Shown: one piece after another, positions 44,151-53,383 of the stretch
How positions within the stretch are numbered: position 1 is the stretch's first letter
How the letters are laid out: each line of letters starts with the position of its first letter
Source: Helicobacteraceae bacterium
GTDB lineage: Bacteria > Campylobacterota > Campylobacteria > Campylobacterales > Sulfurimonadaceae
Direction: 5' to 3'
DNA length: 60,858 nt
NCBI GenBank assembly: GCA_027063225.1
Contig: JAMOSG010000008.1
Span: forward strand, 1 to 60,858
The notes under the pieces: model-generated
What the model saw: the letters and a program-made list of their open reading frames with translations, nothing else
Told to the model about the DNA's origin: nothing
Databases searched by the model: none
Position numbers and translations under genes: made by a program

Positions 44151-44540
44151 TTATTTTATAAGCTCTTTAGTCCAATTTTCCATAGTATCGTGAAACTTTT
44201 CATTTGGAGCTTCTAAAAAGCTTATAACGAAGCTATCTTCCATCTCAACAACACCAATAGAGCGTGGACGAACAGCAAGCATTTGTGGGTTTGGTAGTTT
44301 TGGTCCAAAACAAAAGATTACATTTTGAGCATCTTTAATATTTTGAGCAACTTCTCCATTTTCTAAACTTGTTGTATGTTCATAATGGTCAAATGTAGCA
44401 ATAAATTTAGCAACAGGATGAGTGTTTATCTTCTCTTCTAAATTGGAGATAATCTCATTAAGAGTTGCAAATTTAGACTCCTCTTTTTTAATCTCTAAAG
44501 AGTAGATAGGGTAGCGTTCTAAAAAGATAGATTTTTGCAT
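44151..44540 (-). CDS. Conserved hypothetical protein
   Basis: 129 residues, soluble and acidic, without signal peptide or membrane segment. VIFCFGPKLPNPQMLAVRPR near residue 75 is the most distinctive stretch. An AAAAAAGGAT site precedes its ATG. I recognise no function; it may be a small family restricted to Campylobacterota. It stands alone between two convergent or divergent neighbours. Confidence 0.75.
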   Translation of the reverse strand: MQKSIFLERYPIYSLEIKKEESKFATLNEIISNLEEKINTHPVAKFIATFDHYEHTTSLENGEVAQNIKDAQNVIFCFGPKLPNPQMLAVRPRSIGVVEMEDSFVISFLEAPNEKFHDTMENWTKELIK

Positions 44541-44682
44541 TTTTAATCCTTTTTTAGTGAAATAATAGCTTATAATTATTATAGTTTATTGAAATATTAA
44601 AACTATAAAGGATAGATTATCTTTTGTTTAATTTATAGTTGTAGTATTTTAACAAATAACTTAAAAAAGGTTTTCTTATATT

Positions 44683-45384
44683 ATGAAAAAAATACTTTTA
44701 TCTGTTTTGACACTTTTTTTTGTTGGATGTAATAGTTCCTCAACACAACAACATACAAATTTAGATGGCAAAAAACTTCTTGAACAAAAATGTAGTAAAT
44801 GTCACAATTTAGACTTACCTCCAAAAACATCAGAGGATGAGGTAGCTCCACCTATGATGGCTGTCGCATTTCACGTGAAAGATTTTATGCAGGTTTCAAA
44901 TGAGAGTGAGAGGCTGCCAAAAGCAAAAGAGTTTGTAAAAGATTATGTCTTTAATCCATCCGCTTCTAAATCTTTATGCGATAAAAAAAGCTTGCAACGT
45001 TATGGTGTTATGCCTTCACAAAAAGGGAATCTAACACAAGAGGAGTTAGCTGCAATTGCAGAGTATATTTTTGAGCACTTTAATGTAAAAAATCTTAATG
45101 AAGCTCAAGCAATTCAAAATAGACTAAAAAAAATGGCACCAGGGAAACGTTTAGCTATAAAATATGGATGCCTCTCATGCCATAAAGGGAAAAAAGATTT
45201 AGTTGGACCAGCATTTGTAAAAATCTCTCAAAAATATTCCCTAGAAGATATTCAAAAAAGTATTACAAATGGTTCATCTGCTAAATGGGGAACGAAGGCT
45301 ATTATGCCACCATTTAAAACACGCATACCGCAACAAGATATTGCAACATTAGCAAAATGGATAAAAGATGCAAATAGTTTTTAA
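44683..45384 (+). CDS. Diheme cytochrome c lipoprotein
   Basis: 233 residues with a lipoprotein signal (LFFVGC, modified Cys16), so it should be membrane-anchored in the periplasm. It has two haem sites, CSKCH at 37-41 and CLSCH at 163-167, each followed by a class-I cytochrome c domain with late Met candidates (GVMPSQ, AIMPPF). It probably shuttles electrons in respiration. It overlaps the next gene by 17 bases. The 140-base upstream spacer contains repeated ATAGTTTATT-like elements (44581-44640). Confidence 0.88.
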   Translation: MKKILLSVLTLFFVGCNSSSTQQHTNLDGKKLLEQKCSKCHNLDLPPKTSEDEVAPPMMAVAFHVKDFMQVSNESERLPKAKEFVKDYVFNPSASKSLCDKKSLQRYGVMPSQKGNLTQEELAAIAEYIFEHFNVKNLNEAQAIQNRLKKMAPGKRLAIKYGCLSCHKGKKDLVGPAFVKISQKYSLEDIQKSITNGSSAKWGTKAIMPPFKTRIPQQDIATLAKWIKDANSF

Positions 45385-46024
45385 TAACGAACCTTTAGAA
45401 AATAGTGCCCAATCTCTTTGGGGGTTTAGTGGTTATTTAAAAGAGTATAAACTCCTTTTTGATACAGGAAGCAATGGGCGTATTCTTTTAAAAAATATGC
45501 AAAAACTAGGTGTTGATGTTTTAGAGATAGAGTATATTTTTATCTCCCATTCCCATTGGGATCATATTGGTGGAATTGACTCTATTATTGAGTTAAATCC
45601 AAATGTGACACTATTTGTGCCATCATCTCTTTCAAAACATCTTATAAAAGATTTAAAAACACTTGTAAAAGAGGTAGTTGTTGTAGGTAAAAAACCACAA
45701 CACCTTTTTGATAGTTTATACTCAACTGGTATTTTAGGTACAGATATGCCTGAGCAATCTTTAATAGTTGATGGTGAAAAACCTTTCATTATAAGTGGTT
45801 GTGGTCATTTTGGTGTAAAGAATATTGTAGAGGTTGCTCAAGAGATTATAAAAAAACAGATTTATAAAGTGGAGGGTGGTTTTCATCTGTTGTATAGTGA
45901 TGAAGCAAAAATCAAACAAACAAAAGAAAAACTACTAGAGTTTGGAGTAAAAGAGTTTGCTCCTACCCACTGTAGTGGGCAAAAAGCAATAGAGATATTT
46001 AAAGCTCTAAACAATCAGCAATAG
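45368..46024 (+). CDS. MBL-fold metallo-hydrolase
   Basis: 218 residues of metallo-beta-lactamase fold. The zinc motif HSHWDH lies near residue 59, with later ligands GCGHFGV near 140 and PTHCSG near 200. [20 protein letters not shown] resembles the subfamily annotated as dihydropterin-ribofuranosylaminobenzene phosphate synthase-like. The true substrate is unknown. It starts inside the cytochrome gene and its 3' end overlaps dapB (convergent) by 26 bases. Confidence 0.85.
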   Translation: MQIVFNNEPLENSAQSLWGFSGYLKEYKLLFDTGSNGRILLKNMQKLGVDVLEIEYIFISHSHWDHIGGIDSIIELNPNVTLFVPSSLSKHLIKDLKTLVKEVVVVGKKPQHLFDSLYSTGILGTDMPEQSLIVDGEKPFIISGCGHFGVKNIVEVAQEIIKKQIYKVEGGFHLLYSDEAKIKQTKEKLLEFGVKEFAPTHCSGQKAIEIFKALNNQQ

Positions 46025-46766
46025 AGTAAAGACCAACCTCTTTATCTACAAGCCATGCAGCCGCGCGGATAGCACCTTTACTAAATGTGTTACGTGAAGT
46101 TGCTGTGTGGTTAAGCTCTAAAAACTCACCATCGTTGTAAAAACCAACAGTGTGACGCCCAACAATATCTCCACCACGAAGAGCCATTACGGCAATTTCA
46201 TCTTTAGTTCTCTCACCAATGTTACCATCACGCCCACTCACTCTTACATCATCAAGGTTAAGTCCACGTCCAGCTGCAGCAGATTCACTAAGAGTTAGTG
46301 CAGTTCCACTTGGAGCATCTTTTTTATGTCTGTGGTGCATCTCTACAATTTCAATATCAAATCCCTCTAGTGCTGCAGAAGCTTGGTACACAAGTTTATT
46401 TAAAAGTGCAACACCTAACGACATATTTGTCGCATAAAGTATTGGCATCTTTTCACTTGCAGTTTTTAAAAGATTTAACTGATGAGTATTTAAACCAGTT
46501 GTTCCAATAACTAAAGGTTTTGGAGTATTCATAGCCTCTTCTAAAAGTTTTTCACACGCCTCTGGAAGTGAAAAGTCTATAACAATGTCACACCCATTTA
46601 AAAATGTTTTCATATCAGATGTTACCATCACAGAAGGATCAATTGCAAAGTCAAGATCGCGACGTACAAATACAGTTGAAACTTCCATATTGTCTTTCTC
46701 TTTTAAATCCTCTAAAAGAAGTTTACCAACACGACCACTTGCCCCAAAAACACCAACTTTTACCAT
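45999..46766 (-). CDS. dapB: 4-hydroxy-tetrahydrodipicolinate reductase
   Basis: A 255-residue enzyme of lysine and diaminopimelate synthesis. NAD(P) site [13 protein letters not shown] at residues 4-16, and the catalytic block [16 protein letters not shown] near residue 142. It is last in the minus-strand run trxA, thioredoxin-like, trxB, dapB, separated from trxB by 13 bases. Confidence 0.95.
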   Translation of the reverse strand: MVKVGVFGASGRVGKLLLEDLKEKDNMEVSTVFVRRDLDFAIDPSVMVTSDMKTFLNGCDIVIDFSLPEACEKLLEEAMNTPKPLVIGTTGLNTHQLNLLKTASEKMPILYATNMSLGVALLNKLVYQASAALEGFDIEIVEMHHRHKKDAPSGTALTLSESAAAGRGLNLDDVRVSGRDGNIGERTKDEIAVMALRGGDIVGRHTVGFYNDGEFLELNHTATSRNTFSKGAIRAAAWLVDKEVGLYSIADCLEL

Positions 46767-46779
46767 ATTTTTTCCTTTA

Positions 46780-47724
46780 TTAAGAGTTTAGAAGTTCATC
46801 TACATAAGCAATTGCACTTAGTGCTGCAACAGCACCATCACCAGCTGCACTTACAACTTGTTTTGGAGCATCAAGACGCATATCACCCGCTGCAAAAAGA
46901 CCAGGTGTCGATGTTTTCATTTTTAAATCAACAACAACTTGTCCTTGTTTGTTAAACTCACAAAGAGTAGAGCCATCTTCTTGAATAAGCACTTGGTTGT
47001 TAATATCGTTTCCAACAAAAATAAATACACCAGGCACTGCAATATCTATAATTTCTCCACCTTTATCTACTTTAAGTCCTGTAACACCCATTGCATCACC
47101 ATAAACTTCAGCTGGAGTTGCATTTAAAATAAGTTCAATATTTTGTGTATTTTCTACACGTTTTACAGTATTTGGTGCAGCTCTAAAACTATCACGTCTA
47201 TGAATAAGAGTTACTTTAGAACAAATTTTTGCTAAATAAAGAGCTTCTTCTAAAGCAGTATCTCCACCACCAATAACAGCTACCTCTTTACCTTTGTAAA
47301 AAAAGCCATCACATGTAGCACATGTACTTACACCACGACCATAGTACTCATCTTCACCAGCAAAACCAGCGCGACGAGGAGAGGAACCAGTAGCTACAAT
47401 AACACTTCTTGCTTCCTCTACATTTCCATCTGCTTTATGGATTTTAAAAATATCTCCCTCTTTCGAAACACGAGTAACTTCTATCATATCGTGTTTTAGA
47501 CCAAATTTCATACATTGCTCTGGCCAAGGTTGCATTAAGTCCATCCCTGTAATTTCACCTGTAACACCGGGATAGTTTTCAATCTCACTACTTGATGTTA
47601 TTTGTCCACCAGGAAGACCTTTTTCAAACATAGTTACGTTTTGTAATCCACCACGAGTAGTATAAAGTCCAGCAGTAAGTCCAGCAGGACCTCCACCAAT
47701 AATTGCACAATCAAGAATTGCCAT
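46780..47724 (-). CDS. trxB: Thioredoxin reductase
   Basis: A 314-residue FAD enzyme that reduces thioredoxin with NADPH. FAD site [13 protein letters not shown] at 9-21, redox motif CATC near residue 138, second dinucleotide site [14 protein letters not shown] near 155, and a C-terminal FAD motif [17 protein letters not shown] near 275. An AAGGAG-type site precedes the ATG. It sits in an operon with its substrate trxA. Confidence 0.95.
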   Translation of the reverse strand: MAILDCAIIGGGPAGLTAGLYTTRGGLQNVTMFEKGLPGGQITSSSEIENYPGVTGEITGMDLMQPWPEQCMKFGLKHDMIEVTRVSKEGDIFKIHKADGNVEEARSVIVATGSSPRRAGFAGEDEYYGRGVSTCATCDGFFYKGKEVAVIGGGDTALEEALYLAKICSKVTLIHRRDSFRAAPNTVKRVENTQNIELILNATPAEVYGDAMGVTGLKVDKGGEIIDIAVPGVFIFVGNDINNQVLIQEDGSTLCEFNKQGQVVVDLKMKTSTPGLFAAGDMRLDAPKQVVSAAGDGAVAALSAIAYVDELLNS

Positions 47725-47738
47725 AATCTCTCCTTTTA

Positions 47739-48230
47739 TTAAAGTTGTTTTATATGTTTTGAAATATTTTTTAAAGTATCAAATTGTCGTATCATACTAT
47801 CTTGTTTATAAAGAGTATCTTTTATTTTTTTTATAAAAAAGATAGTTGGGGAGTGGTAAATATTAAAGCGTTGAATAAACTTTAATGATGTTGAGGTACC
47901 ACTGCGTAAAAAAGTAACATTTTGAGTATTTAAAAAACTATTGTTGTAGTAGTCTATTGCTAAAATAGGTTGTTGAAGATGAAGTTTTTTTATATCTTCT
48001 AAAGCAGTTACATCTTTTGAAGAGAAAAAAATCACAACATAACGATCTGCTTTAGGTGTAAAAATCTCTCTTTTTTCATAAAAAGTAAAATTTTTAAAAT
48101 CTATAAATTTATATTCTGAAAATTTGTAGTTAAAGTAAGCAAAGGCACCAGCAATCATTGCAGCACCAAAAAATGAAGCTAAAACAGTAGTGAGTGAAAA
48201 GAGGCTCTTACCCCTTTTCTTTTGACTCAT
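47739..48230 (-). CDS. Membrane-anchored thioredoxin-fold-like protein without CXXC
   Basis: 163 residues with one membrane helix near residues 12-33 and a remaining domain resembling a thioredoxin fold ([19 protein letters not shown], then [10 protein letters not shown] with a possible cis-Pro). It has no Cys at all. It lies between trxA and trxB with gaps of 12 and 14 bases, so it is co-expressed with them. Function is unknown; a redox-independent scaffold or chaperone role is one possibility. Confidence 0.7.
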   Translation of the reverse strand: MSQKKRGKSLFSLTTVLASFFGAAMIAGAFAYFNYKFSEYKFIDFKNFTFYEKREIFTPKADRYVVIFFSSKDVTALEDIKKLHLQQPILAIDYYNNSFLNTQNVTFLRSGTSTSLKFIQRFNIYHSPTIFFIKKIKDTLYKQDSMIRQFDTLKNISKHIKQL

Positions 48231-48242
48231 AAAGAGATTCTC

Positions 48243-48560
48243 TTATAAAAGAGAGTTGATTTTTGCAGCAAGTGCATCTTTACCTTGTGCACCAACGATT
48301 TGATCTACAACTTCACCATCTTTAAAGAAAAGAAGTGTAGGAATAGAACGAATACCAAATTTAACAGCAATCTCTTGCTCTTCATCTGTATTTACTTTAC
48401 AAATGTTTGCTTTACCTTCGTACTCTTCAGCTAACTCTTCAATTACTGGAGCGATCATACGACAAGGACCACACCATGGAGCCCAAAAGTCAACTACAGA
48501 AACACCCTCTTTGATTGTATCTTCAAAATTAGCATTTGTTAATTCAATATATTTACCCAT
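48243..48560 (-). CDS. trxA: Thioredoxin
   Basis: 105 residues with the active site WCGPC near residue 30, a cis-Pro block IRSIPTLLFFKDGE near 72, and standard length. The start is the ATG at 48560, preceded by AAAAGGAAT, rather than an in-frame ATG 12 codons upstream that lies too close to the promoter. The -10 box TATAAT is on the minus strand at 48588-48593. Confidence 0.95.
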   Translation of the reverse strand: MGKYIELTNANFEDTIKEGVSVVDFWAPWCGPCRMIAPVIEELAEEYEGKANICKVNTDEEQEIAVKFGIRSIPTLLFFKDGEVVDQIVGAQGKDALAAKINSLL

Positions 48561-48587
48561 ATCTATTCCTTTTAAAATGTTTCGTGC

Positions 48588-48593
48588 ATTATA
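48588..48593 (-). promoter_or_regulatory. -10 box for the trxA operon
   Basis: TATAAT on the minus strand 27 bases before the trxA ATG. It supports the downstream ATG as the start. Confidence 0.5.
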
Positions 48594-48718
48594 CAAGGCT
48601 TATCTTTAAAAATTTCTTTAGTCTTTTGCTTAGATCTATTGCTAAATATGAAAAATAGTTTTGAAGAAAATTATGTTATACTACGAGAAGAAAAATCCTA
48701 TACTATTAAGGTTTCACT

Positions 48719-49207
48719 ATGACAAAAGAGATGCAAGAGAATGACTTTATTGTCTCTAAAACAGACCTCAAAGGTCGAATTACGTATGTAAATAAAATTT
48801 TTATGACAATGGCAGACTATAAGGAAGAGGAGCTTTTAGGCAAACCTCACAATATTATTCGCCACCCAGATATGCCACGTGCTGTTTTTAAACTTCTTTG
48901 GGATAGAGTGCAAAACAAAGAGGAGATTTTTGCTTTTGTGAAAAACAAAACAAAAAATGGTGATGATTATTGGGTATATGCTAATGTAACACCATCATTA
49001 GATGCCAATGGTCATATTATTGGTTACTATTCAGTAAGAAGAAAACCAAATCCAAAAGCACTTAAAATTATAGAAGGTCTTTATGCAAAAATGTTATCTG
49101 CAGAAAGATCAGGAGGAATGGAAGCATCAACACAAGTTTTACTTGATGCTTTAGTAGCAAATGGGGGGATGAGTTACGATGAATTTATCAGCTTTATTCA
49201 AGAATAA
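48719..49207 (+). CDS. PAS-domain energy-taxis protein (CetB-like)
   Basis: 162 residues, essentially one PAS domain of the Aer type ([19 protein letters not shown] near residue 9, then [18 protein letters not shown] near 48). These domains usually bind FAD and sense redox state. It overlaps the chemoreceptor gene by 29 bases, matching the split Aer arrangement of CetB and CetA in Campylobacter jejuni. A 24-codon open frame at 48648-48722 ends across its ATG. Confidence 0.85.
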   Translation: MTKEMQENDFIVSKTDLKGRITYVNKIFMTMADYKEEELLGKPHNIIRHPDMPRAVFKLLWDRVQNKEEIFAFVKNKTKNGDDYWVYANVTPSLDANGHIIGYYSVRRKPNPKALKIIEGLYAKMLSAERSGGMEASTQVLLDALVANGGMSYDEFISFIQE

Positions 49208-50609
49208 TCAAGCATTAGTTTTAGTTAGTGGACTTTTAATAGTAGCCATATATGGTTTAGTAGAGAGTGACTTTATTGTTGCGGGTATCTCTATTTTTAT
49301 GATTTTTGTTTCTTTATTTATCCCAACTCCTGGTTCAACTTCTAAAAACTCATCTCTCCAAAAGCAGATGATACAAGTTCTAAAAGATGCTGCACAAGGA
49401 AATTTAGAGGGGCGTGTGACTCATATTCCAAACGACAACTCTGTAGAATCAGATTTTGCGTGGAGTTTAAATGATGTACTAGATCAACTTGAAGCTTTTA
49501 TGCGTGATGTTGCAACTTCAATAGAGAGTGCATCTGCTGGAAAAACATATAGACATACATATCCAACAGGGCTTCATGGTGTATTTAGAAACACTTCAAA
49601 TGAACTCAACAAAGCAATAGAAGCAATTGCAATGGGACACGACACAAAAATTAAAGGGGAGATATCACATAAATTTTCCCAACTTGGTGGAGGGATTGAA
49701 AAAGGTTTAGCAACAATCCAACAAGATTTAGTAACGAGCCAAAATGAGTCATATGAGATTACAGAAGCTTCAACACAAACTGCACAAATGTCAGCAAAAA
49801 GTTTAGAAAATGTTGAGCAAATTACACAAAGACTCAACACTTTAGTTGAGCTTATTGCATCGAGTCATGAGGGAATTGTTGCTCTTGAGAGTCGTTCAAG
49901 TGAAATTTCAGATGTTTTAAATCTTATTAAAGATATTGCAGATCAAACAAATCTTCTTGCACTGAATGCTGCTATTGAAGCTGCACGTGCAGGAGAGCAT
50001 GGTCGAGGATTTGCTGTTGTTGCAGATGAGGTTAGAAAACTAGCTGAGCGTACACAAAAAGCAACACAAGAGATAGAGATAAACATTTCAACTCTTCAGC
50101 AAGAAGCAAACGATATGAGAACAAACTCTGATAACATTTCAGAGATTGCTCAAGATACAACAGAGGTTATTGGTGAGTTTGAAGCAACATTTGCAGAGAT
50201 GAACGATTTAGCAGAACATTCTTCTAAAGCATCTGTTAAAATTCAAAATAGACTCTTTACTACACTTGTAAAAGTGGATCATGTATTATTTAAGTCACAT
50301 GCTTATGCTGCAGTTTTAAATGAAAATAAAGAGAAAGAGTTTAGTGATCATCACCATTGTCGTATGGGTAAATGGTACTATGAGGGTGTTGGTAAAGAGC
50401 GTTTTGGAAAAACTCAAGCATATAGAAAAATGGAACAACCACATAAAGAGGTTCACGATATGACTCTTAAAAATATGGAGTTTGTACAAGCTGGAACTGT
50501 GTTAAAACAAGATAACCCTACAAAAATTTTAAGTAACTTTGCAGTTATGGAAGATGCATCAGCGAAACTTTTTGTTTATTTAGATGAGATGTTAGATGAG
50601 GTTCAATAA
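49179..50609 (+). CDS. Methyl-accepting chemotaxis protein with C-terminal CZB domain (CetA-like)
   Basis: 476 residues. Two N-terminal membrane helices (about 10-50) have almost no periplasmic loop, so it should signal with the neighbouring PAS protein. A HAMP-like linker region follows, then the conserved chemoreceptor tip ([19 protein letters not shown] near residue 262). Residues about 360-440 are a chemoreceptor zinc-binding domain with ligand candidates [15 protein letters not shown] and HKEVH. It probably links redox or zinc/HOCl-type sensing to flagellar control. A hairpin follows its stop. Confidence 0.87.
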   Translation: MNLSALFKNNQALVLVSGLLIVAIYGLVESDFIVAGISIFMIFVSLFIPTPGSTSKNSSLQKQMIQVLKDAAQGNLEGRVTHIPNDNSVESDFAWSLNDVLDQLEAFMRDVATSIESASAGKTYRHTYPTGLHGVFRNTSNELNKAIEAIAMGHDTKIKGEISHKFSQLGGGIEKGLATIQQDLVTSQNESYEITEASTQTAQMSAKSLENVEQITQRLNTLVELIASSHEGIVALESRSSEISDVLNLIKDIADQTNLLALNAAIEAARAGEHGRGFAVVADEVRKLAERTQKATQEIEINISTLQQEANDMRTNSDNISEIAQDTTEVIGEFEATFAEMNDLAEHSSKASVKIQNRLFTTLVKVDHVLFKSHAYAAVLNENKEKEFSDHHHCRMGKWYYEGVGKERFGKTQAYRKMEQPHKEVHDMTLKNMEFVQAGTVLKQDNPTKILSNFAVMEDASAKLFVYLDEMLDEVQ

Positions 50610-50631
50610 AAGCACTTTTTAGAGTGCTTTT
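50608..50631. terminator. Bidirectional terminator between the chemoreceptor and membrane protein genes
   Basis: AAAAGCACT and AGTGCTTTT are perfect 9-base arms with a 6-base loop and T-runs on both sides. The stop codon of the converging gene lies in the loop. Confidence 0.75.
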
Positions 50632-51836
50632 AGAACTTTATAAATCTCTAGAAAAAATAAAACTCCTCCAACGCTTAAAAGTGTAACTCCTCCATAAAAT
50701 AGATTACCATTGTCAAACAAGAGAGCAAAGCTACTTAAAACTACTCCAAAAGAGGAGAAGAACCATTGTAGATGCACCCTCTTTTGGTTAATAAGCTGAT
50801 GCAACATTGGTACACTTTGTTCCTCAATAAGTGGAGCATATTTGTAAAACCAAAGTAAAAATGGAACTATTTTATAAAAGTTCCCAATAATTAAAAATCC
50901 AATAAAACCTACAAAAAAGAGCCAAAAAGAGGGTGCTAAAAAAACTTGGTTGTGTATAGAGAGTAAAAAAAAGAAAATACTAACTAAAAAAGAGCTATAC
51001 GCTACATAGATATGAAGAGTCCAAATATCATAAACAACTTTTTTACGTGAAGCAAACATACTATAGAGTTGGTAGATATAAAATCCAATAGATATAAATG
51101 CCATAACGTAAGCCATCTGCGTAAGGTAAGGATCAAACACTCCAAGTAAGATAAAAGCAAGTGCTAATACAAGTGGGATAAAACTTTTTGCAAAGGTGTT
51201 ATCACTTAAACGTTTTGCAAGTCCAAACATTGGAATAAGAATAATAGAAGCACCCATAATAAGTACTAAAATAAAACCAAGTAAAAGCATAAAGGTGTGA
51301 AGTTCTAAATAGGTTTGTATCTTAACTGCAAGGTATCCATTAAAACCTAGAGCCATAATAAGCCCATTAATAATCCCTAAAAGTAAAAAGATATTGCTTA
51401 GTTTCATAGCATAGGTTATGGTAGTTTTACGCTTCATAGTTTGGAGTGTCCATAAAAATTCAAACGCATAGAGTGCCATAGCAACAAATACTAAACCTCC
51501 TCCAACTAAAAGAAGAGAAATATTAAGGTAAAACCCTGCAACCATAAATACAATACCAGGGATTAAAAATTTCCAAATTGTTTTAAAGATTTTTTCATTT
51601 TTATGTTTTGTTTCTACTATAACAGGACCAAGTTGTGCCATAGCACTAAAAATGGAAAGCATCACAAACCCTAAAAAGTAAAGGTGTACCCATCCCACTG
51701 TTTCTAAAGATGTAAGTGGTGCAAAAGGGTCTATAAAAAAAAGCCACACCATACTAAGTGGAAGAAAAAAACTTGCAATTAAAAAGTATGGTTTCATAAA
51801 GTGTAGAGAAACGGAATACTCAGCAGATATATTCAT
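50619..51836 (-). CDS. Polytopic membrane protein, haem-copper-oxidase-like or NnrS-like
   Basis: 405 residues and about 12 predicted helices. Repeated His-Gly-Phe type blocks (GWVHLYFLGFVML near residue 47 and LHTFMLLLGFILVLIMGAS near 180) resemble the helices of haem-copper oxidase subunit I-like and NnrS-type proteins, where His residues may bind haem. The assignment is by pattern only. It is divergent from a truncated globin with 63 bases between the starts, a pairing that would suit nitric-oxide or oxygen handling (inference). Confidence 0.6.
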   Translation of the reverse strand: MNISAEYSVSLHFMKPYFLIASFFLPLSMVWLFFIDPFAPLTSLETVGWVHLYFLGFVMLSIFSAMAQLGPVIVETKHKNEKIFKTIWKFLIPGIVFMVAGFYLNISLLLVGGGLVFVAMALYAFEFLWTLQTMKRKTTITYAMKLSNIFLLLGIINGLIMALGFNGYLAVKIQTYLELHTFMLLLGFILVLIMGASIILIPMFGLAKRLSDNTFAKSFIPLVLALAFILLGVFDPYLTQMAYVMAFISIGFYIYQLYSMFASRKKVVYDIWTLHIYVAYSSFLVSIFFFLLSIHNQVFLAPSFWLFFVGFIGFLIIGNFYKIVPFLLWFYKYAPLIEEQSVPMLHQLINQKRVHLQWFFSSFGVVLSSFALLFDNGNLFYGGVTLLSVGGVLFFLEIYKVLKAL

Positions 51837-51867
51837 AATGTACCTTTAATATTTAAGTAATAATTTG

Positions 51868-51873
51868 TATAAT
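51868..51873 (+). promoter_or_regulatory. -10 box for the globin gene
   Basis: TATAAT in TTTGTATAATTTTA, 27 bases upstream of the globin ATG. A GGAGAG ribosome site follows. Confidence 0.5.
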
Positions 51874-51899
51874 TTTACCAAATTAAATGGAGAGTTTAT

Positions 51900-52343
51900 A
51901 TGAAGCTAACAATTACAGATGGAAAATTGGGTGAAAGACCACCTGTTGTAAAACCACATCCAGGTTTTTTAGATGAGGTTGGGGAAGAGCGTTTTAAAAA
52001 GTTAGTGTATGATCATTATGAGAAAATTCGTACAAGTGATGTTGCATTTTTATTTCCTGTTCATGATGATGATGATTTTGAAGATGCAAAGCGTCATGCG
52101 TTTTCATTTTTAATTGAAGTAAGTGGTGGACCAGATTATTTTACGCAAGAGCGTGGAAAGCACCAAATGGTTGGGCGTCATGCACCATTTCGTATTGATG
52201 AAGAGGGAAGAAAAGAGTGGTTAAGACTTTATATTCCTCTTCTGGAAGAGCTTGTAGATGAGGGGATTACACCTGAGTATATTGAGTCTTTTTGGAACTA
52301 TTTAGATATTTTCTCTATGTGGCTTGTAAATACTGAGAGTTAG
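51900..52343 (+). CDS. Truncated haemoglobin (group II-like)
   Basis: 147 residues of two-over-two globin type. The block GRHAPFRIDEEGRKEWLRLY near residue 95, with RHAPF, is typical of group II truncated globins. The proximal His is probably H90 or H97. VSGGPDYFTQERGKHQM precedes it. The family binds O2 and NO. It has its own promoter and is followed 5 bases later by a DNA methyltransferase, possibly by co-transcription. Confidence 0.85.
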   Translation: MKLTITDGKLGERPPVVKPHPGFLDEVGEERFKKLVYDHYEKIRTSDVAFLFPVHDDDDFEDAKRHAFSFLIEVSGGPDYFTQERGKHQMVGRHAPFRIDEEGRKEWLRLYIPLLEELVDEGITPEYIESFWNYLDIFSMWLVNTES

Positions 52344-52348
52344 GAGTT

Positions 52349-53383
52349 TTGTTGAAGGGGGTATCACTTTTTGCTAATGTTGGTATTGCAGAGACCTACT
52401 TAGCTCAAAATGGTATCGATATAGTTGTTTCAAATGAACTTTTAGAGGATAGAGTGAAGTTTCATAAAGAGCTTTATCCTCAGTGTGAAGCAATTGTTGG
52501 AGATATTACAAAAAAAGATGTTTATTTAAAAGTTTTAAAATCTGCTAAAGAAAAAGGTTGTGAGTTTTTACTTGCAACTCCCCCCTGCCAAGGTATGAGT
52601 ATAGCTGGAAAAATGGCAGAAAATGATCCTAGAAACTCTTTAATAAAATATGTAGTGAAAATGATAAAGGATCTAAAACCTAAATATATCATTATAGAAA
52701 ATGTACCAACAATGTTAAGTACGTATCTTTCTGTAAATGGTAAAAAGGTAAAAATTGTAGATTATATTCAAAAGCAACTCAAAGGGTATTTCATAAACTA
52801 CAAGATAGTGGATAGTGCAGACTATGGAACTCCACAAAAAAGAAGAAGAACTATTTTTTTAATCTCAAGTGTTGCAAAGTGGGAGTTTCCTAAACCTCAA
52901 AAAAAAATTACAGTGCGTGAAGCGATTGGGCATTTGCCTTCCCTTGAACACTCTCAAACTTCAGATATTCCCTACCATTATGCAAAAAAACATAATCCTC
53001 GCCACACTTTAGCACTAAAACATACTCCAACAGGAAGATCTGCGCTTGAAAATAAAGTGCATTACCCAAAAAAGAAGGATGGAACTGCTGTTAGAGGTTA
53101 CCAAACAACTTATAAACGAATAGAGTGGGATAAACCCTCCCCAACTATTACTATGGCAAATGGTTCTATATCTTCTCAAAATAATGTCCACCCTGGAAGA
53201 AAATTACCCGATGGAACATATTCTGATGCAAGAGTTTTAACACTTAAAGAGATATTTATTTTAACAGGGCTTCCAGAGCATTGGCAACCACCAAAATGGG
53301 CAAGGGAAAATTTTATACGTGAAGTGATAGGAGAGGGTGTTCCACCACGCCTTATTGAGGCTTTGGTTAAAAATATGCCTTAA
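52349..53383 (+). CDS. DNA (cytosine-5) methyltransferase, orphan
   Basis: 344 residues, starting at TTG behind TAGGAG. It has the catalytic Cys80 in TPPCQG (motif IV), IENVPTML (VI), QKRRRTIFL (VIII) and IGEGVPPRLIEALV (X), so the enzyme looks complete. Motif I is unusual (SLFANVGIAETYL instead of DLFAGxGG). No restriction endonuclease gene lies next to it, so it is an orphan methylase or part of a scattered system. The target sequence cannot be read from the protein. Confidence 0.88.
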   Translation: MLKGVSLFANVGIAETYLAQNGIDIVVSNELLEDRVKFHKELYPQCEAIVGDITKKDVYLKVLKSAKEKGCEFLLATPPCQGMSIAGKMAENDPRNSLIKYVVKMIKDLKPKYIIIENVPTMLSTYLSVNGKKVKIVDYIQKQLKGYFINYKIVDSADYGTPQKRRRTIFLISSVAKWEFPKPQKKITVREAIGHLPSLEHSQTSDIPYHYAKKHNPRHTLALKHTPTGRSALENKVHYPKKKDGTAVRGYQTTYKRIEWDKPSPTITMANGSISSQNNVHPGRKLPDGTYSDARVLTLKEIFILTGLPEHWQPPKWARENFIREVIGEGVPPRLIEALVKNMP

